Part shown: positions 7,686-15,901 of the stretch, piece after piece
How positions within the stretch are numbered: the first letter of the stretch is position 1
Layout: each line of letters begins with the position of its first letter
From: Kaistia hirudinis
GTDB taxonomy: Bacteria; Pseudomonadota; Alphaproteobacteria; Rhizobiales; Kaistiaceae
Assembly: GCF_014196455.1 (NCBI RefSeq)
Contig: NZ_JACIDS010000004.1
Location: forward strand, 186,001-250,000
Direction: 5' to 3'
DNA length: 64,000 nucleotides
Translations under genes and position numbers: made by a program
The notes under the pieces: model-generated
Seen by the model: only the letters and a program-made list of their open reading frames with translations
Databases searched by the model: none
Told to the model about the DNA's origin: nothing

Positions 7686-8753
7686 ATGGCGGCGATCGAC
7701 ATCATTCTGAGTGGCGACATCCTGCCCGTCCGGCCGTTGAACAATCCGCCGGCGAGCGCCGACGTGATCTATCAACGGGTGCGGGCGGCCGATCTTGCCA
7801 TCGGCAATTTCGAGATGCCGCTGACCGATCGTGGCGTGCGGGTGCAGAAGCTGCTCAACATCCGCGCGCCCGCAGCGCTCGCCGCGGATGTGCCCGTCCT
7901 CGGCTTCGACATCGTGACGCTCGCGAACAATCATGCCGTCGATTATGGCTGGGACGGGCTCGCCGATACGCGCGCGGGGCTCGCGGCGGCGGGCCTTGCG
8001 GTGATCGGCGTCGGCGAAACGCGCGCGATTGCCGCCGAGCCCGTCTTCCGCGACGTGGGTGGGCTGACGATCGGCGTCATCGCGTTTTCTTGCCTCACGC
8101 CTGCCGGCATGAGCGCCGCCGCCGACCGGCCGGGCCTTGCGCCGGTCCACATCCGCACCTCCTACGAGGTTGATCCGCTCTATCAGGTCGAGGAGCCCGG
8201 CGATCCCTCGGTGCTGAAGGTGCGGACCGAGGTGGCGGCCGACGATCTGGCCTTCGCGATCGATGCGGTCCGCGCGGCCAAGGCCGTCTGCGACTTCCTC
8301 GTCGTCACTATCCATTGGGGCTTCGGCTCCGGCGAGGATCTCGCCGAGTATCAGCCTCCGCTCGGGCGGGCGCTGATCGATGCCGGCGCCGACGTGGTGC
8401 ACGGCCATCATCCGCACGCGATCCACGGCATCGGCTTCCATGCCGGCAAGCCGATCTTCTTCTCATCCGGGACGTTCATCGGCCAGCAGGTGTTCCTCGA
8501 CGCTTCGCCAGCCGTGCATGCGCTCTGGGCCGGCATGTCGCCGGACGGCTATCTGGCGAGCCTTTCCATCGAAGGCGCCGCGATCAGCGCGATCCGCCTG
8601 CTGCCCACCACGCTCGACACCGACAGGCTGCCGGTCCGCGCCGAAGGCGCCATTGCGGACCGGATATTCGAGCGGCTCGGACGTCTGTCCGGCCCGCTCG
8701 GGGCGCACGTCACGCGATCGGGCGACGAACTGCTCGTCCGTCCGATCGCTTGA
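7686..8753 (+). CDS. CapA-family (PGA_cap) metallophosphatase-like protein
   Basis: 355 aa without signal peptide or membrane anchor. CapA-domain motifs are in order: LSGDILP (about 8-14), GNFEMPLTD near 40, ANNHAVDYG near 80, HWGFGSGEDL near 205, and DVVHGHHPHAIHG near 238. These supply the Asp/Asn/His metal ligands of a calcineurin-like fold. Classical CapA/PgsA proteins are membrane-bound and act in poly-gamma-glutamate capsule synthesis; this soluble form sits 41 nt downstream of an oxygenase and 77 nt upstream of a periplasmic binding protein, with no capB/capC. A catabolic hydrolase or phosphatase role is therefore more likely than capsule synthesis, but the reaction is unknown. Confidence 0.8.
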   Translation: MAAIDIILSGDILPVRPLNNPPASADVIYQRVRAADLAIGNFEMPLTDRGVRVQKLLNIRAPAALAADVPVLGFDIVTLANNHAVDYGWDGLADTRAGLAAAGLAVIGVGETRAIAAEPVFRDVGGLTIGVIAFSCLTPAGMSAAADRPGLAPVHIRTSYEVDPLYQVEEPGDPSVLKVRTEVAADDLAFAIDAVRAAKAVCDFLVVTIHWGFGSGEDLAEYQPPLGRALIDAGADVVHGHHPHAIHGIGFHAGKPIFFSSGTFIGQQVFLDASPAVHALWAGMSPDGYLASLSIEGAAISAIRLLPTTLDTDRLPVRAEGAIADRIFERLGRLSGPLGAHVTRSGDELLVRPIA

Positions 8754-8830
8754 GAACGAGAAGCTTGCGAGCGCGGCCCCACACCGTCCGCTCTCGTCAG
8801 GACCATTTCACATCAGACAGGGGAATGATC

Positions 8831-9826
8831 ATGACCAACTCGACCCGGACCGCCACGGTGCGCGGCATCACCCGCCGCCTCGCCGTCACGGCCATCGGCG
8901 CCGCACTTCTCGGCGCTGCGTCCTTCGGCAGCACGGCCTTCGCCGAGAACAAGAAGATCGCGGTGAGCTTCCCGAACGCTTCGGTGATCGGCGCCGTCAT
9001 CACCTCGCTCGAGGCCGCCAAGGCCAAGGGCAAGGAAATGGGCTATGACGTCGTCGTCGACGATCCCGGCACCGATTTGAACAAGCAGATCAACACGATC
9101 AAGACCTGGGTCGAACAGAAGGTCCCGGTCATCGTCGTGAACACGCTGCAGCCGGCGGCCTTCGAATCCGTCGCCAAGCAGGCGCGCGAAGCCGGCATCA
9201 TCTGGATCACCTATGGCCAGAAGATCGAGAACCAGGACGCGACCGTCGGCTATGCGCAGTATCCGGACGGCCGCCAGCTCGGCGAATATGCCGGCGAATG
9301 GGTGACCAAGAACCAGGGCGGCAAGGGCAAGGCGATCATTCTCGGCTATGAGAAGGGCGTCTGGGGCCAGCAGCGCGGCGCCGGCATCAAGGAAGGCCTG
9401 CTCGCCAAGGCGCCGGGCGTCGAGATCGTCGCCGAACAGGACGCGATCTCCCCGACCGAGGGCCTCAACGTCACGCGCTCGCTGCTGCAGGCGCATCCCG
9501 ACGCCAACATCATCTTGGGCGTCGAGGATCCGGCGACCGAGGGCGCCTACAAGGCCTGGATCGCGGCCGGCAAGGACAAGGCCGATCCGGCCGGCTTCAT
9601 CGGCGGCATGGACGGCACGGTTCCGGCGCTGAAGCTGCTGAAAGAGGGCGGCAATGTCTACCGCGCCTCGATGGCGATCCCGCTGGTTCAGGTCGGCTAC
9701 GCCATCGTCGAGACCGGCGACAAGCTGCTGAAGGGCGAGAAGACGGGCGACGTGATCGTTCCGCTTGAGCTGGTGACCGAGAAGTCGCCCAAGGCCGAAG
9801 AATATCTGAAGCAGCAGGGCGAGTAA
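8831..9826 (+). CDS. Sugar ABC transporter periplasmic binding protein (type 1 fold)
   Basis: 331 aa from ATG 8831, chosen because AGGGGA at 8819-8824 is well placed for it; ATG 8825 is too close. A Sec signal peptide runs to about residue 32 (TRRLAVTAIGAALLGAASFGSTAFA, cut after AFA). The mature protein is a Peripla_BP_4/ribose-binding type domain: KKIAVSFPNASVIGAVITSL, DDPGTDLNKQINTIKTWVEQKVPVIVVN, GVEDPATEGAYKA, IGGMDGT. It captures the solute for the ATPase and permease encoded downstream. The ligand is not evident; a sugar or a sugar-like nucleoside or polyol is usual for the family. Confidence 0.9.
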   Translation: MTNSTRTATVRGITRRLAVTAIGAALLGAASFGSTAFAENKKIAVSFPNASVIGAVITSLEAAKAKGKEMGYDVVVDDPGTDLNKQINTIKTWVEQKVPVIVVNTLQPAAFESVAKQAREAGIIWITYGQKIENQDATVGYAQYPDGRQLGEYAGEWVTKNQGGKGKAIILGYEKGVWGQQRGAGIKEGLLAKAPGVEIVAEQDAISPTEGLNVTRSLLQAHPDANIILGVEDPATEGAYKAWIAAGKDKADPAGFIGGMDGTVPALKLLKEGGNVYRASMAIPLVQVGYAIVETGDKLLKGEKTGDVIVPLELVTEKSPKAEEYLKQQGE

Positions 9827-9846
9827 CGGCCCGCTTCTTGCTGCAT

Positions 9847-9885
9847 CCCCGTGCCGGCCGGGTCTCCTCCCCGGCCGGCACGGGG
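9847..9885. other. Strong 16-bp hairpin between binding-protein and ATPase genes
   Basis: CCCCGTGCCGGCCGGG and its exact reverse complement form a perfect 16-bp stem with a 7-nt loop (9863-9869). It starts 20 nt after the binding-protein stop. Such intercistronic hairpins protect the upstream mRNA or partially terminate transcription, giving more binding protein than ATPase. There is no U tract. Confidence 0.75.
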
Positions 9886-9969
9886 AGCCATTCCAACGCG
9901 AGCGGATAGGTCTCGCGTCGGAATTGCACCGAAACCAAGGGTCAGGGACCCCACACGTCCGGAGCGCCC

Positions 9970-11472
9970 ATGCCGTTCGCCGTCCATGCCCTGCGCAAAT
10001 CCTATGGCGGGGTGGAAGTCCTCAAAGGCGTCGATCTCGAAGTCGCCGACGGGGAGATCCATGCCCTGCTCGGTGCCAATGGCGCCGGCAAGTCGACGCT
10101 GATCAAATGCCTCTCCGGCGCGATCCAGCCGGATTCGGGCGTGATGATCGTCGGGCGCGAGCGCTATGAGGCGTTCACGCCGAAATCGTCGAAGCAATCC
10201 GGCATCGCCGTCATCTATCAGGACCTGTCGCTCGCCACGAGCCTCGACGTCGCCGACAATATGTTCCTCGGCCAGGAGCTGCGTTCGGGACCCTTCGTGC
10301 GGCGGCGCGCGCAGCGGCGCGAGGCGGCCGAATGGCTGGCCCAGCTCGGCGTCGACATCCGCCCGACCGCTGCCCTCGCCACACTCGGCAATGCCGGGCT
10401 GCAGGCGGTGGAGATCGCGAAGGCGCTGCGGACTCGCCCGAAGGTCCTCATCCTCGACGAGCCGACGGCAGCGCTTTCCGAGAAGGAAGCGGAGGCGCTC
10501 GGCGAGCAGATGCTGAAGCTCAAGCAGCAGAACCTGCCGCTGCTCTATGTGACGCACCGCCTCGCCGAGGTTTTCGCGCTCGCGGATCGCGTCACCGTGC
10601 TGCGCGGCGGTGAGGTCGTGCTGACCGGCAAGGTGCGCGACCTCTCGCGCGACGATCTCGTGGCCGCGATCGCGGGCGAGAGCATCCAGCGCGAGCGACC
10701 GCCGCAGCGGGACGGCGTGCGCAAGCCGGCCGTCGCGGTCCGCGGCCTGGTCGCGGCCGGCATCGGTCCGGTCGATTTCGACATTCGCGAGGGCGAGGTG
10801 CTCGGCGTGTTCGGCCTCGTCGGTTCGGGCCGCACCGAGCTGCTCGAAGCGCTCTTCGGCAGCCACCGGGTCTTCGGCGGCGACGTCAGCGTCGATGGTG
10901 CGCGGATCCGTGCGTCGAGCCCCGGCGATGCCGTCGCCGCCGGGATCGCACTGGTGCCGTCGGATCGGCTGCGCAAGAGCATCATCGGCCAGCTTTCGGC
11001 CGGCGAGAACATGCTGCTGCCTTCCTTCCTGCGCCTCGCGGCCGCCGGGCTGCGCAATCCGCTGGCCGAGCGCAAGGCCTTCGACATGTCCGCGCAGCGG
11101 CTCAATCTGCAGCCGCCGCGCGCCGACCTGCAGGCCCGCCGCTTCTCCGGCGGCAACCAGCAGAAGCTGGTCATCGCGCGCTGGCTGAACGACACCATCT
11201 CCTGCCGCCTGCTGATGCTGGACGAGCCGACGCAGGGCGTCGATGTCGGCGCGCGCCGCGACATCTATGCGGCGATCCGGGCGAGTGCGGATGCGGGCAA
11301 GAGCGTGCTCGTGACCTCGTCCGAGCCCGAAGAACTGGTCCAGATCGCCGATCGCGTGATCGTCCTCTCCGCAGGGCGCATCGCCGCGACGGTGGACTAT
11401 GCCGAAATTGACGAAGCGCGCCTGCTCATGCTGGCGCATCAGGTCGAGCATCAGGGGTTAGCCGCCGAATGA
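9970..11472 (+). CDS. Sugar ABC transporter ATPase, two fused nucleotide-binding domains
   Basis: 500 aa, RbsA/MglA type. First domain: Walker A GANGAGKST (about 35-43), degenerate signature NAGLQAVEIAKAL, Walker B VLILDEPTAAL. Second domain: relaxed Walker A GLVGSGRTE, signature FSGGNQQKLVIARWL, Walker B LLMLDEPTQGVDVGAR. The asymmetry between halves is normal for this family. It energises uptake through the permease at 11469, with which it overlaps by four bases (ATGA), indicating translational coupling. Cytosolic, peripheral to the inner membrane. Confidence 0.93.
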   Translation: MPFAVHALRKSYGGVEVLKGVDLEVADGEIHALLGANGAGKSTLIKCLSGAIQPDSGVMIVGRERYEAFTPKSSKQSGIAVIYQDLSLATSLDVADNMFLGQELRSGPFVRRRAQRREAAEWLAQLGVDIRPTAALATLGNAGLQAVEIAKALRTRPKVLILDEPTAALSEKEAEALGEQMLKLKQQNLPLLYVTHRLAEVFALADRVTVLRGGEVVLTGKVRDLSRDDLVAAIAGESIQRERPPQRDGVRKPAVAVRGLVAAGIGPVDFDIREGEVLGVFGLVGSGRTELLEALFGSHRVFGGDVSVDGARIRASSPGDAVAAGIALVPSDRLRKSIIGQLSAGENMLLPSFLRLAAAGLRNPLAERKAFDMSAQRLNLQPPRADLQARRFSGGNQQKLVIARWLNDTISCRLLMLDEPTQGVDVGARRDIYAAIRASADAGKSVLVTSSEPEELVQIADRVIVLSAGRIAATVDYAEIDEARLLMLAHQVEHQGLAAE

Positions 11473-12500
11473 GCACCACAGCCGTCGCTTCATCCTCCCC
11501 CGTGCGGCGCGGTCCGCCAGTGGAACTCGTCGTCAACAACATCCTGCTGATCGCGCTGGTACTGCTCATCGCCTATTTCACGATGCAGAGCGCGTCCTTC
11601 CTGACCGTCTCCAACTTCAAGGTCATCCTCACCAATTACGCCGCGATCGGTGTCGTCGCCGCCGTCATGGCGCTGCTGGTGATTGCCGGGCAGGTCGATA
11701 TGTCGGTCGGCTCCAATATCGGCTTTTCCGGCATGGTGACGGCCATCGCCATGGCGTCCTGGGGCGCGCCGGCCGGTGTCGGCGTGCTGATCGGCGTCGG
11801 CACCGGGGCGCTGGTCGGCCTCGTCAACGGCGTGCTCTGCGCGTATCTGCGCTTCTCGCCGATCATCGTCACGCTCGGCATGCTCTCGGTGCTGCGCGGC
11901 GCGACGCTGCTGATCAACTCGATCGAGATCGCCGGCCTCGGCGACACCTTCTTCTGGATCGGCAATGGCTCGCTGCTCGGCCTGCCGGTCCTGCTCTGGG
12001 TCGTGTTCGCGGTCTTCCTGCTGTCGGCGGCGTTCCTGTCGCTCACCGTCTGGGGGCGCTATGTCTATGCGATCGGCGTCAACCCGCAAGCGGCGTTTCT
12101 GGCCGCATTGCCAGTCCGCCCCGTGGTCCTCGCGCTCTATGTCGCGACCGGCACGGCGGCCGGGCTCGCCGGCGTGCTGCTGGTCGCGCGGCTCGACGGT
12201 GCCTCGCCGGGCTCGCTCGGCCTCCAGATGGAGTTGCAGACGCTGACCATCGTGCTGCTTGGCGGCGTCGCCTTTGCCGGGGGCCGCGGGCGCATCTTCG
12301 GCGTCTTCACCGCCTGGGTGTTTCTCGGCGTGCTCGACAACGGCCTCGTCCTCCTGAACGTGCCGCCCTTCGTCCAGCTCGTCGCGAGCGGTCTGGCGCT
12401 GGTCTTCGCCGCCAGCCTGGATGCGCTCGGCACCTTCCTGGCCCCGCGCCTCGAACAGCGCCGCCGCGTCAACGAGCAACTGGCTCGCGCGACGGCCTGA
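11469..12500 (+). CDS. Sugar ABC transporter permease (RbsC family)
   Basis: 343 aa, hydrophobic with about eight to ten predicted membrane segments, starting with NNILLIALVLLIAYFTMQSASF. BPD_transp_2 signatures include VAAVMALLVIAGQVDMSVGSNIGFSG, LVNGVLCAYLRFSPIIVTLGMLSVLRG and GGVAFAGGRGRIFGVFTAWVFLG. It forms the inner-membrane channel, probably as a homodimer, for the binding protein at 8831 and the ATPase at 9970. It is the last gene of the 6652-12500 operon and ends 17 nt from the convergent PRISE-like reductase gene. Confidence 0.92.
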   Translation: MSTTAVASSSPVRRGPPVELVVNNILLIALVLLIAYFTMQSASFLTVSNFKVILTNYAAIGVVAAVMALLVIAGQVDMSVGSNIGFSGMVTAIAMASWGAPAGVGVLIGVGTGALVGLVNGVLCAYLRFSPIIVTLGMLSVLRGATLLINSIEIAGLGDTFFWIGNGSLLGLPVLLWVVFAVFLLSAAFLSLTVWGRYVYAIGVNPQAAFLAALPVRPVVLALYVATGTAAGLAGVLLVARLDGASPGSLGLQMELQTLTIVLLGGVAFAGGRGRIFGVFTAWVFLGVLDNGLVLLNVPPFVQLVASGLALVFAASLDALGTFLAPRLEQRRRVNEQLARATA

Positions 12501-12517
12501 GGCCGCCGCGCGCTCGC

Positions 12518-13591
12518 TCAATAGCGGGGAATGATGCGCTCGTCCTGAAGGCGGCGGAACAGGTCGAGATAGGTGTCGAACGACGACTGGTAGTCGAGGA
12601 AGCCGGCCTTGCGGCTGCGCGCCATGTCGGAGATGCACTCGACCACGCGGCCGAGATCCGCGTCCGTGTGCCACCACGTCGCGAGACGGCCGAGCTCGGG
12701 CTCGACCAGATCGTGCCGCGCCGCGATCTCGCGCCAGATCGGGCCGGCATCGGCCATGATCTCCTCGAGCTTGACGTGCTTGCCCTCATAGGGAGCTGCT
12801 TCGAGGCCGAAGAAGTCCGCGATCCGGCCCCACATCTTACGCCAGCGAAATATGTCGCCATTGCCGGTGTTGAAGGCGGTGTTGGCGGCCGAAGGCGTCG
12901 TCGCCGCCCATTCGAGCTGGCGGGCGATCAGCCGCGCATCGCTGATCTCGGTCAGCATGTTCCATTGCTCGGGGACGCCGGTGAAGACGAAGGGCCGGCC
13001 CGTCTCCTTGGCGATCACGGCGTAGCAGGCGAGCGTCACGCCCGCATTCATGAGCGCGCCGACCGCATAGCCGACGATCGTGTTCGGGCGATGCACGCTC
13101 CAGGTGAAGCCGTCGCGCGCCGCGGCCTCGAACAGAACGTCCTCCTGCGGGTAGTAGAAATTCTCGATCGGCAGACGCGGCGTCTCTTCGAGGAACGGCG
13201 TGTCGGGCAGGAAGCGGCCGAAATCCTTGAACGGGCCGAGATAGTGCTTCACGCCGGTGACCAGCACGACGTGACGGAGCGGGTGCCCGGCGGAACGGGC
13301 CGCGTCGAGGACGTTGCGCAGATGCCGGGCATTGATCTCGCACGCCTCGGCTTCCGTGTCGGCCGGCGTCCAGGTCGTCTGGAAGATGTGGCTGATCGGG
13401 ACCGAGGCGATGGCGTCGAACACCGCCTCGCGATCGTTGAGGTCGACCGCGAGCGGCTTGGTTCCCTTCGGCGCGCGCGACGGATTGCGCGCCATGGCAT
13501 GGACCGTCCATCCGCCGGCGAGCAGGCGTTCGCTCAGATTGCCTCCGACGATGCCGGTCGCGCCGACAACCAGCGCATCGCGCCTGTCCAT
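12518..13591 (-). CDS. PRISE-like NAD(P)-dependent SDR (progesterone 5-beta-reductase/iridoid synthase family)
   Basis: 357 aa from ATG 13591 with GGGAGGGGA upstream. Rossmann motif GATGIVG (10-16). The family-specific pair TGVKHY (Lys115) and NFYYPQED (Tyr147) marks the PRISE (SDR75U) reductases, which use Lys and Tyr from these motifs rather than the usual YxxxK. Such enzymes reduce activated C=C bonds of enones (progesterone, 8-oxogeranial, small enones). The cofactor is inferred to be NADPH. It is convergent with the ABC operon and divergent from the GntR gene at 13963, across a palindrome at 13686. The bacterial substrate is unknown. Confidence 0.85.
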   Translation of the reverse strand: MDRRDALVVGATGIVGGNLSERLLAGGWTVHAMARNPSRAPKGTKPLAVDLNDREAVFDAIASVPISHIFQTTWTPADTEAEACEINARHLRNVLDAARSAGHPLRHVVLVTGVKHYLGPFKDFGRFLPDTPFLEETPRLPIENFYYPQEDVLFEAAARDGFTWSVHRPNTIVGYAVGALMNAGVTLACYAVIAKETGRPFVFTGVPEQWNMLTEISDARLIARQLEWAATTPSAANTAFNTGNGDIFRWRKMWGRIADFFGLEAAPYEGKHVKLEEIMADAGPIWREIAARHDLVEPELGRLATWWHTDADLGRVVECISDMARSRKAGFLDYQSSFDTYLDLFRRLQDERIIPRY

Positions 13592-13962
13592 CTCGTCCCC
13601 TCCCTGTTGTGCAGGCCGACCTCCATCAGCCTGCTCCTCCTCTGTTCTCGATAGGGGTTCGGGACACCTCTGTCAAACATCATGCATCATATATGATTCT
13701 GCTTTGGTGGGTTGGCGGACACTTCTGACGGCGGGACCACTCCGGTCACGGCCTTCGGCGAGCCGCTGAAAGTCGCTTCAGCAGCCTCGTCTTGACGCGT
13801 CGTGCCGTATCGGTAATTTATCAGATGTCAGACCAATTTTGGCCTTGCGACGGTTTTGGGGGAATCCATGCGGGGGAGCGCATCGGGTCGCGGCGACAGC
13901 GCATGGCGGTGCTGCGTGACCGGCCTTGCCTCGCGCTGGATGGTGCGGGAGGGGCTCGGCCG
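13592..13962. promoter_or_regulatory. Divergent intergenic region with ATCATATATGAT palindrome
   Basis: 371 nt between the PRISE-like gene and the GntR start. A perfect 12-bp palindrome ATCATATATGAT is at 13686-13697 in the only AT-rich part, about 95 nt upstream of the reductase ATG. A second AT-rich patch with TCAGACCAATT is at 13828-13838. The frame of the GntR gene is open back to 13792, but that extension lacks family similarity and a ribosome-binding site. Nothing else is recognised. Confidence 0.5.
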
Positions 13963-14697
13963 ATGAACGTGTCGCTGTCCGGTCTCATGCCGCTTCCCTC
14001 GTCGGATCGCGCGCGCAGCGTGATGAATGCGCTGGCTGATTTCATCGCCCGCTCCGGCCTCAAGCCGGGCGACCGCCTGCCCACGGAGCGCGAGCTGATG
14101 ACCGCTCTGGCCGTCGGCCGCTCGACGGTGCGCGAGGTGATCCGCCAGTTCCAGGCGCTCGGCGTCATGGAGTCGCGAAAGGGCAGCGGCACCTATCTGC
14201 TTCGCGGCATTTCGGCCGACACGATCCATATGCCCCTCTCGGTCGACGCGACGCATCTGCGCGATGTGCTGCTTTCGACGCTCGATGTGCGCCGCGGGCT
14301 CGAGGTCGAGGCCAGTGCGCTGGCCGCACGCCGCCGCACCGAGGCTGACCTCAAGCTCATCGAAGCGCGGCTCGATACGATGGAGAGCGTGCATCACGAG
14401 AAGGGCGCGGCCGGCCGCGAAGACCTCGCCTTCCACCTCGCGATCTATGACGCGACGCACAATCCGCTGTTTCCGCAGCTGCTTGAACAGATGCGTGAGG
14501 CCTTCGAGCGCTTCTGGGCGACGCCGTTCGACCGGCCGGATTTCGCCCGGCGTTCCTTCCCGTTCCACCGCACGCTGTTCGACGCGATCGCCGCGCAGGA
14601 CGAGGCGCGGGCGCGGGCCGAGACATTGGCGATCCTGGAGATCGTCGAAGAGGACATCCGCGAGATGTCCGGAGAAAACGACAAGGCATTGAAATGA
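13963..14697 (+). CDS. GntR-family regulator with FCD domain (FadR type)
   Basis: 244 aa from ATG 13963, preceded by GGGAGGGG; upstream in-frame ATGs would add a 57-residue tail of low-quality sequence. The winged helix at about 14-80 contains GLKPGDRLPTERELMTALAVGRSTVREVIRQFQALGVMESRKGSGTYLL, a textbook FadR pattern. The FCD domain follows with VRRGLEVEASALAARR, EDLAFHLAIYDATHNP and FHRTLFDAIAAQDEARAR. It overlaps the downstream PLP-enzyme start by four bases, so regulator and enzyme are coupled. It probably controls the 13963-20139 gene run and perhaps the divergent reductase; the effector is unknown. Confidence 0.9.
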   Translation: MNVSLSGLMPLPSSDRARSVMNALADFIARSGLKPGDRLPTERELMTALAVGRSTVREVIRQFQALGVMESRKGSGTYLLRGISADTIHMPLSVDATHLRDVLLSTLDVRRGLEVEASALAARRRTEADLKLIEARLDTMESVHHEKGAAGREDLAFHLAIYDATHNPLFPQLLEQMREAFERFWATPFDRPDFARRSFPFHRTLFDAIAAQDEARARAETLAILEIVEEDIREMSGENDKALK

Positions 14698-15866
14698 CCG
14701 AGAGCGTCGATCCGTTCGACCACGCTTCCCTGCTGCTGGCCCATGACGGGGTCAACGCTTATGACGCGGTGGTTCCGCCGATCGTGCAGACCTCGCTCTT
14801 CACCTTCTCGTCCTATGCCGAGATGGAAGAGACCTATAAGGGCCTCAAGGTTCGCCCGACCTATAGCCGCGGGCTCAACCCGACCGTGCGGGCCTTCGAG
14901 GAGAAAATCGCCGGCCTCGAAGGCGCCGAGGATGCGCTCGGCTTCGCCAGCGGCATGGCGTCAATCTCCTCGACCGTCATCACCTTCGTCTCGCCCGGCG
15001 ACCGCATCGTTTGCGTGCGCCATGTCTATCCGGACGCCTATCGCCTGTTCGAGACGCTGCTCGCCCGCTACGGCGTCGCGGTCACCTATGTCGACGGCTG
15101 CGATGTCGACGCCGTCGCGAAGGCGCTGCCCGGCGCGAAGCTCTTCTACATGGAGAGCCCGACGAGCTGGACCATGGAAACGCATGACGTGCGGGCGCTC
15201 GCTGCGCTGGCTCGGGCGAATGGCGTGCTTACCGTCATGGACAATAGCTGGGCGACGCCCGTCTTCCAGCGGCCGATCACGCTCGGCGTCGATCTCGTGC
15301 TGCATTCGGCATCGAAATATATCGGCGGCCACAGCGACGTGGTCGCCGGCGTCGTGGCGGGCTCGAAGGAGCTGATCGGGCGGATCCGCTCCGCGACGCT
15401 GCCCTATCTCGGCGGCAAGCTGTCGCCTTTCGATGCCTGGCTGCTGCTGCGCGGCCTTCGCACGCTGCCGATCCGCATGAAGGCGCATGAGGCGGCGGCG
15501 CTTTCCGTCGCCAGGCGCCTCGCATCGCATCCCGACGTCGTGTCCGTCAGCCATCCCGGACTCGGCAATGCTCTGCCCGAGGGTCTTTACGGAACCTCCG
15601 GCCTCTTCTCCTTCACCTTCCGCGAAGGCATCGACATTCCCGCCTTCGCCGACCGTTTGCGGCTGTTCAAGCTCGGCGTGAGCTGGGGCGGCCATGAGAG
15701 CCTCGTCGTGCCCGCCCAGGTCGTGCGGGTACAGGCGGCGGGCCCCAATTCGGCGATCGACTTTGGCGTCGACCCGAACATGGTCCGCCTGCATGTCGGC
15801 CTCGAAGGGGCCGGGGCGCTGTGGAGCGACCTCGCCGAGGCGATCGAAATCGCCCGGCGTCCATGA
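14694..15866 (+). CDS. Cystathionine beta-lyase/gamma-synthase-family PLP enzyme
   Basis: 390 aa of the Cys/Met-metabolism PLP fold. Key elements: YSRGLNPT (58-65), phosphate-binding SGMAS (86-90), Asp183 in VMDNSWATP for the pyridine nitrogen, and the Schiff-base lysine Lys208 in HSASKYIGGHSD. The C-terminal half has RLFKLGVSWGGHESL and MVRLHVGLE, typical of lyases acting on L-cystathionine or S-conjugates. It sits between a GntR gene (4-nt overlap) and a sugar ABC importer, which is not where a housekeeping methionine enzyme is expected. Substrate specificity (C-S lyase or C-O/C-Se) cannot be decided by eye. Confidence 0.88.
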   Translation: MTESVDPFDHASLLLAHDGVNAYDAVVPPIVQTSLFTFSSYAEMEETYKGLKVRPTYSRGLNPTVRAFEEKIAGLEGAEDALGFASGMASISSTVITFVSPGDRIVCVRHVYPDAYRLFETLLARYGVAVTYVDGCDVDAVAKALPGAKLFYMESPTSWTMETHDVRALAALARANGVLTVMDNSWATPVFQRPITLGVDLVLHSASKYIGGHSDVVAGVVAGSKELIGRIRSATLPYLGGKLSPFDAWLLLRGLRTLPIRMKAHEAAALSVARRLASHPDVVSVSHPGLGNALPEGLYGTSGLFSFTFREGIDIPAFADRLRLFKLGVSWGGHESLVVPAQVVRVQAAGPNSAIDFGVDPNMVRLHVGLEGAGALWSDLAEAIEIARRP

Positions 15867-15901
15867 TCCTGACGGGAACCTGAACGATAAAGGGGAGAAC
15901 C

